A stretch of 64,000 bases of DNA from Saururus chinensis. Its lineage: Eukaryota; Streptophyta; Magnoliopsida; Piperales; Saururaceae. This document shows positions 35,035-47,499 of the stretch, piece after piece. How positions within the stretch are numbered: the stretch's first letter is position 1; every line of letters begins with the position of its first letter. The notes under the pieces are model-generated. The model was not told the origin of the DNA. It searched no databases and worked only from the letters and a program-made list of their open reading frames with translations. A program made the translations under genes and the position numbers. The stretch is from NCBI GenBank assembly GCA_035235625.1, contig CP141141.1, forward strand, positions 42,369,719 through 42,433,718, given 5' to 3'.

Positions 35035-38000
35035 ATGAAAGGGAAAAACCCGAAGAATGTTGAAAGTTTTTCTGGCAATGATGATGGACTATTTTCAGAA
35101 TCTGAGAGAATACGTATGAGAAAAGAATTGGCAATTGGTAATGTCATATGGATTCAGATCCAGAATGGAACATGGTGGCCTGCTCAGGTAATTGCAATCA
35201 ATTTCAATATGCCAAAAGTATAATGTAAGTCAGATCTTTTTAATATCTATTTCCAGATTTCAAGGTTCTGACATTCCATGAGTGACCAGCTACTAGATTA
35301 CAGAGTGAAGAAATTTAGATCAGGCTGCCAACAAATGGACTCGGCTATTGTATCTTTTGATTTGCACACCCCTAACATAGATATCATCTTTTTTCTGACT
35401 TTTGATAGTAAATAATTTAGAATCCATGTGAGAGTGGCTGGGTTCTATGGCGGATGGGCTATTTGATGCAACTCTCAAAAGAAAAATGATAATAATTATT
35501 CACCATTGTCATCATTCTGAAGTGCCTTCCCCGACTTTTATGGGGTCAATATTGTAGACTAATTGCCATCTCTTTGTTTTCTTTATCATCTATGTATAGA
35601 TTTCAGCATTTATGTATCATATAGTAGTTAGATTGTAAATAATCTCCTTAATTTCCAAGTTTTCTGACTGAAAATGTTCCACAACTTGCTTGTTTGCTAG
35701 GTTGTAGATGAAAAACGTGCAAGCATAAGCAACAAAACACAAAGGAAGAAAGTGGGGGAAGTTCTTGTTAGATTGTACGGAAGCAATGAATAGTTAGTTC
35801 TCCTGTCCCTTCCTGGTGCAGCCACTTTATAATTGTTTCTTTACTTTTTAATGTGAGTTTATGGTCTTTCATTTTGTTGCAGTTTGCATGTGAACCCTTC
35901 AAAATATGATTCCAGGTTTAAGAATGTAGGTCCTTACATTTACAGATAATATGCTTTTATAATTTTAGTTACTTCCTTGAATATCTATACATTCTTTCTA
36001 TATTATTGGGCCTGAACTCTTATGAGATTGGGATTGAGAGGATTTGCGAGTAATCTAACGTGGTAAGCTGTGTAAATGTTGTTAGTGTGGTTAACAGAAA
36101 TAGTTAGTCCTTTGCCTGACAAGTTAATCTTTAGATAAGTGGTTTATGAACATGGTAACAAGCTTCCAAGTCTTCATGTTCAAGTCGTGTTTAATGGTGT
36201 CTACATGTAGTGGCGAAGTGTTAGTGTTGTTTATATTAATAATTAGTTCCTTCTCCAACAGCTTTAGCTTTCAGGTAAAATGGTTCCTAACAAACAATAT
36301 TGGTTTTTGGCGACCAAGTATCTGATGTGAATTATGACATGTTGAAGGTCTTAAAAGGATGTTATGCAGGAAAAATTGACTTTATATATAAGTAAAAAGG
36401 GAATATAAGGGTGCACTAGTTTTGCAAGAATTTGCGTTATAAACCTTTCATAGTTAGGGGATCTCATGTCTGCATTTCCTTTATAAATATTATTTACATT
36501 CCTTCATGAATTTAATGATTGGATCTTGTTCTTCTTTTCATATTTGTAAACTTTTCTTGCAGGTTCTTAAGCAGCATAATTACAGTTTAAAGGATGTTTT
36601 CCTTGAATCCTTGGCAAAAGTAATTCATTTCTTCTAGGCTATTGGTTGGTTGTTTCTCTAGAATAACATCCAATGTAGTGTGATTACTGTTTTTCTTATT
36701 GGGTTGGAATGATTTCTATAGGATCTTTCTCAACTAAAGTCTGGTGCTAAATCGAAAAGGAAAGCTTCTGAACTTAAAGGTGAGGAGTTCCATTTCCTCG
36801 AATCTTATATTTCTTCCATACGAGAATCCTTGCTTATCATTGTATGAAATCCTAGATTTTCTTTACCATGAAAAATGAATCCAATCTGATGATCGTTTTT
36901 TTGTTGTTCTTGGAGAGAGAAATTGAAGAGTTGTATCCTACCAATCTAGCCTAGAAGAAAAAAATTGATTTGTGTTCATTATTTTGGAGATCAAGATTTG
37001 TACAATTTGCAAATGATAAATTCATTGCACATTTACAGTAGCTTGCAGAAAGTTGTCAAGAGCCCACAAGAACCTACTTTGATTGAGATGAAACTTGGTC
37101 GGAACCTGTCTGTGTGTTCCTTTCTTCATTGTCCACATGGAAGTTTTGTAGAAGGATGGAAGGTTGCAAATACTTGCTCTGCCTACGAATATCCAACACT
37201 TGGTAACAAGTGACAATTGAAGAACATGTAAATTTTTCACATGTTAGTTTGGTTTGGTTGATATCCATCGTTGGTTATTTCCCAAACAGCTCAAGATTTT
37301 AGGAGACTTGGTTCTAATGTGGTATCAGAGCTGCCAGCATTCTTTAGTAGTCACAACAAACAGCTCAAGATTTTACTAAACTTGATTCCATTGTTTCATT
37401 ATTCATTCTTCCCTTAACAATTCATGATTTCAAGAGACTTGGTTCTAATACTACATATGTTTATGTCATTTCTTTATTGGTCACATTTTTTTGTTTTATA
37501 AAAATTTTCTTCTGTTATTTTTTGTTCTGATTTTTGCATATTTTCCTTATTGCAGTCTAACGACCCAGGTATTTATACACCTGATTAAAATGCAATGTTT
37601 TTTTTTCTTTGAAAAATTCAGAAAAGCCTGTTGAAAGTGAAATTTTTGTGCTTTATAATTGCCTCCCAACACCTGCATGGTCTGGGGTGGTGATTTTTTT
37701 AGAATACTCGGGAGGAGAGAGTTATGAAAATATGCATACATGCAACATGAAAGCTGTTGGAATACCTCATTTAACAATTTATGTGCCCATCTTGAAAAAT
37801 AGATTCTTATGGAAGATTGGTATTATATGTTTCTCAGAGCTGGGTATCTTATTATAAGACATTTATGTATCTGGGCTGGTTTCAAGCAGGTTATGCACAA
37901 TCTTTGGCTCTCTCACATGGTTCTATTGTGACAAAAGCTTCCTTTTGATGTGGGAATGGCCTGTGTCTAGAACTATAATCTTACATATGGGCAATTCCTC

Positions 38001-41000
38001 AAAATCTTGTTCATTCGCAACAAAGTATTTTCGTTGTGTGTCATTTAAGAAAACATGTTTCTTAGGGGAGAGATACTATTTCACCAATTCAGTTGCAGGT
38101 GTATGACGTACTTAATCATTTTCCACAAAGTGGTGATGAAACTGTCATTTAAGAAACATGTTTCTTAGGGGAGAGATACTATTTCACCAATTCAGTTACA
38201 GGTGTAAGACGCACCTAATGATTTTCCACGAAGTGGTGATGAAACTTATACAAAATTTTCCATTTTCCATTCTATCAGATTCATTTGGTCCTAGAGTATT
38301 TCAGCTTGAAGGGGAGATATTAAAATGGAGGTAATAAAATTGGATGCAATGGAGACTTCATATTTGACTTGCATATCCTTTACAATGCTTGTGCCAATTG
38401 GGGTGCAAGGGAGGATTCAGATTTGACTTGCATATCCTTTACAATGTTTGTGCCAATTGGATGCAAGGGAAGGTTCAGATTTGACTTGCATATCCTTTAT
38501 ATCATGCAATAGAAGGATTTTTTGAAGATTTATTGAACCATGTGGAAGCAACAAAGTAAATCTATCATTGTTAGAGAGAAATACTTTTACTGATGTTGAT
38601 GTCATGCAACCCTTTTTGTTTGATAAAATCTGATCCCTTTTGACAAGCTGTGATTTCTCAAATTTATAGCTTGAGGGGAAGTGTTAAATAAATACATTAT
38701 ATGCTGGTCACGGGATCACTAAAAGTGGTCATATGGCTTGCTGATATACATTCTTCCAGAGGATTATATGTGGCGATGTGATCCCCTCAAGCGACCTCAT
38801 TAGTAAAGGATCCTTATCGTATATGATTTGGCATTTATTCTAATTAGGAGATCTTTAAGAATCTCAACAGATTTCAGTATATATTCTAGTTAATTTAGGG
38901 CTCTTATCTTTAGTTTGTCTACCCATTTAGTGGAAGGCTGAGGTCTCCTACAATAGAGCAACCAACTCTAGATGTTCACTAATTTTGCGGCACTTTATGT
39001 GATGCGATTAGTGTTCATCTTTTGGATCTGTACATGTTTAAAGTTTGAGTCCTGAATCGATTTGGTGTTAAACAAAGTTAACTGTTCTCACTTGGATTTT
39101 CAATTGTCATTGATGGTCCTGTTCATCTTTCAGTTGATGAAGTTATTGCAGCTAATTGACTTTTGTTGAAATGTTCTGTGTCTGTCAGAGCATGCTGGAT
39201 ATAAGGCTGGTGCGGACAGAGGTTTGATGGAAAACAGAGTCAAGCGAAAGCGCCAGGTAGAAGGCTTGACTTTTTGAGTTTGGTTCTAAAGGTGACAAAA
39301 AATAATGTGTACTTTCTTTGGGAGAGGGTTGATAAGGCTGAGTGGAGAATCAGAGTAATAACTTGAAGCTGATAATTTTAAATCTGAATCTACGGAGAAG
39401 GGTGAATAGAACTCGGTGAATCTACTTATTAAATTAGATAAGTTGGTGCTCATGCTAATTCTGTAGGAGTCACTTCTATTTACCATTGTGAAATCTTCAC
39501 TAAAGAAGGTTTATGATTGATTGCGAGTAGATAGTGTATCTTAAAGGAAATTTGTTATTATCAGCCACTCATAAAAAATATATGTATATCGATGACGTGC
39601 TTTTAGCCTAAAGGCAGCCTTCTAATTGCAAAAGCTTTTACTGGGATAAAGCTGGAATAAGACAAACTCTTTTAGTTTAAATATCACATTTTGTTGATTC
39701 CACGGACTTCGTTCAAATAGATGATCGAGGGCTTCTTTTTTTATATAAGTCCATTGACCATAAATTTATGCAGAAAAATTGAATAAAATTGAAAATATAT
39801 ATAATTTTTAGACAAAAGCTTTAGGTGAGTCAATAGCCAATTGGTTCCCTAGAGAAAACTGATTTGACCACCTTTTTTCAGTGGCAAATTTGGAGGAATA
39901 GAGAGAAAGCAATCCTGATATTATTATAGTTTATAGGGTGAATTGTGATTGATATGTCTCAATTGGATCACAGAGCAAAGTCTACATTACCAACCATTTT
40001 CCTACACATGTTGAACGTTACTGGAATAAATTACGAATTAGATGAGTGCATTTGAAGAGAATGTGGTAAAAGTGAATGACGTTGAGTAGGAGGTTCAACA
40101 AATTGGAAATTAGAACCAACCCTGGTAGGTAAGGCAGTGAGGTAAACTTATTACTGATAAGTAGAATATGTGAAAGAATTTTTTGGTGTCCACCACGAGA
40201 AGATGTGAGTTGTGATCAATAACTTATTCAGGCAACTACAGAAGCAAAAAATTGAGGAAGCCTTTGGGTGGGATACAAAAATGGAGGTGTACCGTGTAAA
40301 CCTTAACAGTTGTACTCAAACCTCAGTGATGAACCTTAGCAAAGCTTTTGGGAAACTTGGTCCGTGTTCGTTCATTTGTGGGTTTCTGGTGGATGGAGTT
40401 GGGATTAGTGTTATGTATCTCAAGTTGGATGGGTATGATGTCCCCAAAAGAGTTTGGGGGAAAATCTTACGACATATCACTGTAATATTGTTGTTGGCAT
40501 TAGTGGAATAATGCTTGGGTGATCCAGATAAAATTTTTGATGTTTTATGTGGTTTACATGTTTTCATGTTATGTTGGGAGATTGTGTCGTGTGGTTGATT
40601 GTGGTATTCTGTCAGTCTGAAAGATTTCTTCCTCTCAAGTCTCGACATGACCTGCAAGAAATAGTTGGGTTTAAGTGATTGCCTATTACATTGTCTGATG
40701 AAGTTGTACATTGTCATTTACAATCTTCCTTTGAAAGTTGAGTTTCATTGTTGTAGCCAATGCATTCATATTCGTAATGCTTGCTATTTGGATGTTAAAT
40801 AATTTTGTGGTAGGATATGCCAATCAAGCCCGCAGTAGTTATCAAGAAACAGCACCTCTTGGATAAGGCTAACAAGGATGGAGGCCTGATGACACCGAAA
40901 CGAGAACGGGCCCAAGCAGAGTTGAGAGAAGCTAAAATCCTTGTAAGCATTGTGTGGTGTTTTTTGTTTAGGTGTATTTTCTTCGATTTAAGAAAAAGCT

Positions 41001-41166
41001 TCATGTAAACGTAATTCCATTTGCCTTGCAGGGTAATGGGCCAACTCGCTCAAAAACCCCATGCTCAAGACCAACGAAGATGATGCAAATGCTAGGCCTC
41101 ATGGCTCCATGTGGTTCTCCCTTCCGTAAAAATGGTGTCAAATGTACCGTTTCAATCCTTCTGTAA
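35035..41166 (+). CDS. PWWP-domain protein, 8 coding exons
   Basis: Exons are 35035-35187, 35701-35792, 35883-35925, 36563-36619, 36722-36779, 39189-39256, 40814-40942 and 41032-41166. All introns are GT-AG and all joins are in frame, giving 244 residues. The N-terminal half is a PWWP domain: GNVIWIQIQNGTWWPAQVVD at about 36-55 (WWP core), then KVGEVLVRLYGSNEY and VNPSKYDSRF as the barrel strands, and helices through DVFLESLAK. The C-terminal half is basic (KSKRKASELK, ENRVKRKRQ, KRERAQAE), giving likely nuclear signals, and ends in a Ser/Pro/Met-rich tail. PWWP domains bind methylated histone tails and DNA; the exact complex is unknown. A 5' UTR exon probably lies near 33340-33456 (donor CAC|gtgagt), with a 1.5-kb leader intron. 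The 2.4-kb intron 5 contains LTR debris and tandem repeats. Confidence 0.88.
38041..38247. repeat. Tandem duplication, 104-bp unit x2
   Basis: tcatttaagaaaacatgttt at 38041 recurs at 38145 as tcatttaagaaacatgtttc; both copies run through tcaccaattcagtt and gtggtgatgaaact with few differences. Confidence 0.92.
38359..38500. repeat. Tandem repeat, ~58-bp unit x2.4
   Basis: atttgacttgcatatccttt begins copies at about 38361, 38420 and 38478; each continues acaatgyttgtgccaattgg and gcaaggga, and the third copy is partial. Confidence 0.9.
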
Positions 41167-41199
41167 ATCAAAGTTGAAGCTGTCTACTTTCTGGTGTGT

Positions 41200-42280
41200 A
41201 GTGGGAGTGTTGCCAATAAGTTGATGCTATTTTACTGCTATGTACGACTTATGTGTTCCTTTCCGAATTTGCTCAAAACACTAGAAACTCTTTCATATCG
41301 TCTGAAATTGCTTGGTCACCACAATTGTGGCTGTAGGACATTTGTGGTGGTCACCTTTGTTTTTGGGTCTTCATCTAGCATGACCATTTTCATTACCAAG
41401 ACTTGGTGACCAGTAATGAGAAACTGCCACATCAAGAGAAACTTGGAAATCGGAGTCAACAGCACCTAAAGATCCCCCTTCCACATATCCATTAATTGTG
41501 CATTATGTTCATCCAAACGATTTTCTTGGTTTGTTAGGGGTTTGGTGCCCTAGTTTTCTTTGCAGCCAGTTGCGTAAATCAATGGTTCAAGTCTCTTGGA
41601 CATTCTGCTTTCGCAATTGGCTGGTGTTCTGGTCAAGTCACCGGTACCATAAAACAACTGAATAGTGTGGCCACTCAGCCAACAATCCCCTAGCCAGAAA
41701 ACAAAACAAGTGTATCTGATGGAGTACGTCTTGACCATCGGTTCAAGCAGGCTTGGGCGGTCCTAACTACTCCTTGCTATCTGGGCTCCTTCATTCTGTT
41801 TAACCTTGCGTAAAACAAACGGAATTACTTGAGAAGGTACCTCTGTCATGTCACAACTGCTACATCGTGTTTGTTTTTTGTATTTTGGCAATGTTAGCTC
41901 TTGATTGTTAGCGTGATTCTTCACACATTTAACTTGCATGTTAGGCTTTGTGGAGACTCGAGAGAGAAAAAAATTACGAGGCCTTTTTCTTTCCTTGAAA
42001 GTTCGATCAAGCATTTGCACCTGCCAATTCACACGTACAATTTTATGATACTTGGAAGAGTAGTGCTACAAAGAACTACCGCATTGATAGCCGTACCCTG
42101 TAGAGCCCAAGTACTGCGTTTTTTTGTTGGTATATGGCCTATTGAATCATTGCATGCGCAATCGTTCTTACAGCGTCAAGGGGGGCTGTGAGTGCTCTTA
42201 ATTAGCATATCAAGTTCTTCATAGAGATGAAGAAAGCTACCATATAGCATGTTAAAAACCCCTATATAGCATGGTCACGG
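41200..42280. other. 3' flank of PWWP gene and intergenic DNA
   Basis: No gene recognised. Base composition rises from about 41540 onward, but the open frames on both strands are short and unlike known proteins. Confidence 0.5.
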
Positions 42281-42289
42281 GCGTTGATG

Positions 42290-43015
42290 ATGGAGTCCAG
42301 TCAGGCTGGAGGAGTCCTTTTTCATATTTGAACCACGGAAGCGGAAACGAAAGTCTGAAGTGTCCCATGAAACAAAGCAAATTAAGAGGTAAAAAGCCGG
42401 GCCAAGTCTGCCATGCACCTTTTACACATGGGAAGTTTGAAATACACAGCCCGAGTCAAAAGAGAGGCCCTGTGTCCAATCCAATACTTGGAATCAACAC
42501 TACGGCTTGTCTGGTCTACTGATTCGGTCTCCGATCGCAAGACAAAAGGGAGTTTCCCTCTACCCAACTTTCCACGGTCGGTTTACCGGCATGCATGACC
42601 AGCTGGGAGCTACAACAAGTGAAGCTACAAAGATGTCTGTCTTTTCACCCAGGCGGGACCGGAGACCGGCAGGGCCAACAGCATTGTCCTTGCGGACCCG
42701 GCCTTTGGTTTGGGGCCTACTGCACGGCCATGGACAGGAGGACAACGACTTTAGAATGCAGGCCGCCAGTCACGGAAGGGGGCAGCAGCTTCGATTCCCC
42801 TGACTCCAATTGCCTATCCTATCGTTAATGAAAGAAGCTCCACCAGAAGGCCTCAGGCCAAGGACGATAGAACCATATGAATCTTGCCTGTCGTCATTGT
42901 GGCGTAGGGCTTTGTCTTCCTCTGCTACATGCCGAAACTCTCTGATCAAGGGGGAGTTAACCAGTGCTTTTCAAGCTAAACTCCAATGTCAGACCAGCTA
43001 GCCAAGGAACCAACT
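42290..43015. other. GC-richer non-coding block, possible organellar insert
   Basis: About 700 bp at roughly half GC, with overlapping short open frames in several frames and no family match, set sharply between AT-rich flanks. Composition and texture are like plant mitochondrial intergenic DNA, so a nuclear copy of mitochondrial DNA is my first guess. I do not recognise a specific organellar gene in it. Confidence 0.3.
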
Positions 43016-43159
43016 GGGTCAGCTGATCGATACTTAACAGAAACAACAATCTGGATCAATCAATATGTGTACTAGTCCATAAAGGCCCAGACCTTTATAG
43101 GTCCTATTTTTTATAATTCAATTATAGGTCTATTAAGGGCTTAGGCGTGAACCTCTTTT

Positions 43160-43330
43160 AATCAGAAGCATTTTTAATGCACTTCCACTGATAATGAGCT
43201 CAGGATAAAGAATATATGAGATCCCTTTATATTTAAGATTAACAGCACAGGTACTAATTTGATCTCATTATCTCATAGATTAAGGGCTCCATACAATTTT
43301 TTACGCTTAGGAAGATAGAAAACACTTCAC
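43160..43330. mobile_element. Degraded copy of the long-TIR MITE family
   Basis: ataatgagctcaggataaag ... aagattaacagcacaggta on the left and gggctccatacaattttttacgcttaggaag on the right mirror the arms of the elements at 2404-2850. Confidence 0.45.
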
Positions 43331-43339
43331 TTCAAATTG

Positions 43340-45080
43340 TGTATGTGGCTTTAGTTCTTGTCAACCTGTCAATTTACCTTGCCCGGACATCTTTGACTTG
43401 CTGGGTGCCACTCATGACATGCTCCTTATTGCATGACCACGATGATGACAATAGCACACTTGTTGACTAAGTAATGATCTCTTTATTTAACCCAATAATT
43501 TATCGCCATGTGGGGTTTTCTATAATCATTACGACATTGGCTTCTATTAAGCGAAGCTTTGCTCTTCCTGAAATGGCTATATTGAAGTGAACTCATGCTT
43601 CTGATTGAAGAGAGTATAATGGCACACGTTTCTGTAGATATACGATTTATCATTTATGTAAATACGAGATCAAGCTATATTCATTCTTCCGTACCAACAT
43701 TAAACCATAATTACTAACTCGGATGTACTTGAATTATTATCTTATTTGTCCGATCAAGTTTAGTCTGAATTATTAATTGAGCACTGTTTCTATCCATATT
43801 TATGATTAGTTTAAGAAAAAAACAAGAAATTAGCATAAAGAGTGCAAAAATTGAATCTATATGGTATACTACTACATGATCATAGTCACAAGAAAGAAAG
43901 AAAAAATCACACTATCTTCAATCGCTAGCCTGGACTCATAGAGAAATCGGAACATGTGAAGATTTCAGTGTGTTCTGAAGCATAAGATTTAATTGTTGAA
44001 AATTGTCGATGGCACTTCAAAATTCATATGTCGTCTTAACTCACATTGCAAATCACACCAAATTAGATGTGTGTCCAGTGTCCCCACTCAGCTGATTTCG
44101 GCGTTCAAATTAAGCTTTCACACACGTTTAAGCTTTTACGTATTTTTACAGCCGGCAAAGGCTAGTGGGGTACTCGCACCAAATCAAGTGTGAGTGCCTC
44201 AGCGGATCATGAAGTAGGTTCATATATGACTTGTAAATCTTGACATAGGAATTGCATGTTTTTTTCATTCTGCACCTTCTGGTTTTGTTTCCATTCTGCA
44301 CCTTGCAGCTCATGAAAGTTGTATCTTTTGAGGGACTCATCCAAAAAAAAATAAAAAACCCGCATGGATTCATCCAAAGGACCAAGACCAAACTTCATTC
44401 AATAGCAAATCGTGACATAATTTGCTTTTGTAATGTTTTCATAATCTCTCTCTGTTTCTAGTCGCGTTGGAGATTCCAAATACGTATAGTACTTTACATA
44501 TTCTATAGAGAAGGAGGACATGACGTGAAGGCATGCAGAGAGGATTGTCGGGTAATCATCCCTCCACCCCTCTGTAGCTCCAGAAAGCTGTCGGCGCCGC
44601 CGTCATGCGCCGGAGAATCATTGCACCTACGTTCCCCCTCCCATCTCAGTCCCGCTTCCCATGACCCATATGCCATCGATCTATCGCTACCCACTACCCC
44701 ATCTGTCATTTTTTTTACCCCTCAGTAAATAACAGTTCGCAATGAAGATTAATCATATTGACTGTGCCCGAGTTTTACCGGTCCCCCCCCGAGCTCCCCC
44801 ACCTGTCTCTGTCTCGAGTCTTAGAGCAGTTTAGCTGATAGATATAAAAGCTTACTAAGATGGGCTTCTGTTATGTCTATCTGAGTAATCTTTGCCACTG
44901 GTCGTGAGGATCTGGTAATAAAGGGTGCCACTCCACCCCAAATCGCCGACCGAATCTTCCTTTGCCTGGTTTGGAAAGTATTTGGTGCCTTGTTTCTCCT
45001 GAAAATCTCCCCCTGATTACTGGTTTCCTAATATTAGCAAAGATCACCACTGATTTCTCCGGGCTCCGGATTCTCGACCC
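43340..45080. other. Intergenic upstream of the bHLH gene
   Basis: No coding signal. 44520-44720 is GC-richer (gcgccgccgtcatgcgccgg), but frames on both strands conflict and no family is seen; it could be part of the distal promoter. Confidence 0.4.
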
Positions 45081-45083
45081 TCC

Positions 45084-45232
45084 TCCTTAAATACGTCAAC
45101 CCCAGTTCTTCTCCTTCTCCTTCTTCTTCTTCTTCTTCCTTCTCCCCTTAGAAACGAAGTTTTCTCATCTCTTATAGCTACTGTTTGTCTGGGCTTCTTG
45201 GCTTCTCTTTGGGTTGAGTTGTTCGATCAGAG
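45084..45232 (+). promoter_or_regulatory. Core promoter and CT-rich 5' UTR of the bHLH gene
   Basis: A TATA-like ccttaaatac lies at about 45086-45095, followed by a run of ctt/tcc repeats (45105-45146), a common plant leader composition, and the ATG at 45233. Confidence 0.5.
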
Positions 45233-46763
45233 ATGATGCCATTTCCGAGCTACTACGGGTTCGGGAGAGCGGGTGGGTGTTGGCAGATGATGGGGGATGG
45301 CGGCATCTCGGCGCAAAGCCGGACTCCTTCACCGGAGGAGAAGGCATTGGCTGCCAGCAAGAGCCACAGCGAGGCGGAGAAACGTCGCCGGGAGCGGATC
45401 AACGGACACCTCACCACCCTTCGGACCCTCGTCCCTGCCACAGCTAAAGTAAGCTCATCGACATCCGATCCACATTCTTCTTGTATTTGCGCCATCCATT
45501 AATCCACCATTACTCCTTTACTATCTCTTCTTAACATACTGTTGCAACAATCACAAAGTCCTTTTAACCGTCCTCCAAATTTCTCATGCAATCATTTCAT
45601 CTCCACCAAAGAAGACCTTCTTACATATCTAATTAAGATCTAATGCCAAATGCCAATCTGTTTATGAATAATCTTATGTTTTTTTTGAAAAAAACTTTAA
45701 CTATATTGAATAATCTCAAATAACTCACACAATTTTAAGCATCATAAATACATTTACCCCAATGATATGTTCTGTTCTAACCCTTTATTTTTTTTTACAA
45801 ATTATTCTGAAAAAATGGTAAAAACCTTCATTGTATCTCCGTTTGTTGCCGATCATGTCCTCTTGGGAAGCCTAATCATCAGTGGTTAATCCGCTGTTCT
45901 GTGCTAATCTTCCACGGTCAAAGTTATAGTGCCTCATACCCGAGGAGGGCCCACTTAATCCAACCGAAAGAAAAAAGATTCGTGATCGGAGCTTCAAATT
46001 CTCAGCAAAAATTCCGTACCAGAAGATGCTTTTCCCATACTGACCCGTTCGATCATCTTTCTTTGTATGCTACTGTGGGCCCCCTAATTGGACCCAGTGG
46101 GCCCTCCCTGCACCAGCCTCTGTCCACTCTACTGTCGTCCTCCCTCCTGCTCTGTCGCAGCAGGGGAGCATGGCAGCTTTGTTGTTTTATTGCCTGACAG
46201 AGGGTAATTTCGTAAAGTAAATGCTGACATGCTTACGTCTTCTCCAACCCGTGCAGGCGGACAAGGCGTCGCTGCTCCAAGCGGTGGTCCAGCGCGTGAA
46301 AGAGCTGAAGCGCCAGGCCGCCGAGGTCACTTCCTCCGCCGACACCGGAGGAGACGACGGCGGAAGAGGGGAAGCCTCCGAGGAAGACAGCGCCACCCTA
46401 AGCCTGATGCTTCCGGGCGAGGCAGACAAGGTGACGCTGGAGGCGGACCCAGGCGGGACCATGATCCGGGCGACCGTCTGCTGCGAGGACCGGCCGGACC
46501 TGCTCTCGGACTTGAACGGCGCTCTCAAATCGCTGCATATGAAGGCGGTGAGGGCGGAGATCGCTACCATCGGCGGCCGGACCAAGGGGGTGCTCCACAT
46601 CCGGGGGACGGACGTGGAGTGCGCCGCAGTCCGCCGCGCGCTCAAGGCGGTTGTCGACAAAGGAAGCCGGTACTTGCCGAAATCATTGCCAATAGCGAGC
46701 GGGAGCAAGCGGCCACGGTACAGCGGGCCATTCTACACCGTGGCGGACCAAATTCGGGTCTGA
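45233..46763 (+). CDS. bHLH transcription factor (bHLH30/51/106/107-like)
   Basis: Exons are 45233-45448 and 46257-46763, joined GT-AG in frame; 240 residues. The bHLH domain spans about 43-93 and is split by the intron inside the loop (PATAK | ADKASLL), the usual site in this subgroup. The basic region KSHSEAEKRRRERINGHL has His45, Glu49 and Arg53, the residues for E-box (G-box) contact. Helix 2 is KASLLQAVVQRVKELKRQA. The C-terminal part (about 140-215; GTMIRATVCCEDRPDLLSDL, then AEIATIGGRTKGVLHI) is an ACT-like dimerisation domain. Arabidopsis relatives include bHLH30, bHLH51, bHLH106, bHLH107 and AIG1, several involved in salt response or auxin-linked growth; the exact orthologue is not determined. 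Exon 2 is strongly GC-rich. Two adjacent ATGs (45233, 45236) open the frame. Confidence 0.93.
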
Positions 46764-47240
46764 CGGACGGTGAAGATATGGACATGTGTCTTTGAAGAGT
46801 TGGCTGTTGCATGGCGTCAAGTGTTCACCATGGGTGCATTTGTAGTGTGGATTGCATGTAGTGTATATGTGGTGTTCCGATGGCCATTGTTTTGTTGGTA
46901 CAAATCAAATTGTATTCTGTTTAATTTAGCTTCAAAAAAATGGAACATGGACTTAGATTGGATAGAGTTCCATAAGCGGAGCCAATGGGGGGAGGAAGCC
47001 TGGAACTTTTGGATGGATTCAGCCTCAGGTGCTTTTTGGGTGATTGGGTCCAAAATGTTTGGGAGGAGGCTGACGTACATTCCAATAGTTTTATTTTGTA
47101 TACATGACATTTCTTGAGAATCTTTATCCCGCGTTGCAGAGAGGAAACACACAATAAAAAATTAACATATTAGTTTTGATTGGTCTTGATAAGTGAGCCA
47201 AATTAATTTATTTTGTACTTATTGTGGGAATATAACTATC
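46764..47240 (+). other. 3' UTR/flank of the bHLH gene
   Basis: Sequence continues at moderate GC for about 350 bp after the stop, with no second gene; aataaa occurs near 47151 (acacaataaaaaatt) and may be the poly(A) signal. Confidence 0.45.
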
Positions 47241-47246
47241 CATTTA

Positions 47247-47330
47247 TTATGTACTCCCTCCCTCGAACATTTAAGTTTTTAATTAAAAATTTAAATAGAA
47301 TTATTGATGTAGAATAGAAGGAATATATAT
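47247..47330. mobile_element. Stowaway-type MITE remnant
   Basis: tactccctccctcgaacatt followed by AT-rich text and agaatagaaggaatata. A short, degraded CTCCCTCC element. Confidence 0.45.
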
Positions 47331-47499
47331 TTAGTAATAAAAATATATCTTTAGGAAGGGTACTGTACCTGATCACCTTTCTAGAGCATAATGAAAACAA
47401 AGTATTGGCATGTTAAGGAGGCTGTCTCTCATCTTGTTAGATATCTTACTTTCATATTAATGTTTATTTAAAAAACTAAAATAAAATTCCACAAGTTAG

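Larger units (their letters stand above)
37260..38960 (+). mobile_element. LTR-retrotransposon remnant in PWWP-gene intron
   Basis: A tRNA-iMet-type primer-binding word TGGTATCAGAGC lies at 37320-37331, directly after text typical of a copia LTR end (cagctcaagattttaggaga). Purine-rich tracts of polypurine type occur at 38304-38320 and 38668-38682, the latter followed by TGTTAAATA as a possible LTR start. No protein domain survives. A heavily reduced, old fossil; the boundaries are approximate. Confidence 0.4.

Noticed and set aside
38359-38500. Short direct repeats considered as a CRISPR-like array
   Set aside because: Units are adjacent with no unique spacers, and the context is a plant intron.
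42271-43001. Several 60-98 residue open frames in the GC-rich block
   Set aside because: They overlap in conflicting frames on both strands, with no motif or codon pattern; treated as non-coding.
44520-44728. Possible small gene upstream of the bHLH gene
   Set aside because: Both strands have similar-length open frames, low-complexity Ser/Pro content and no family resemblance.
46229-46795. 188-residue Arg/Gly-rich frame overlapping bHLH exon 2, plus the 173-residue antisense frame
   Set aside because: GC-rich shadow frames of the bHLH coding exon; the bHLH frame has the domain and the correct splice join.
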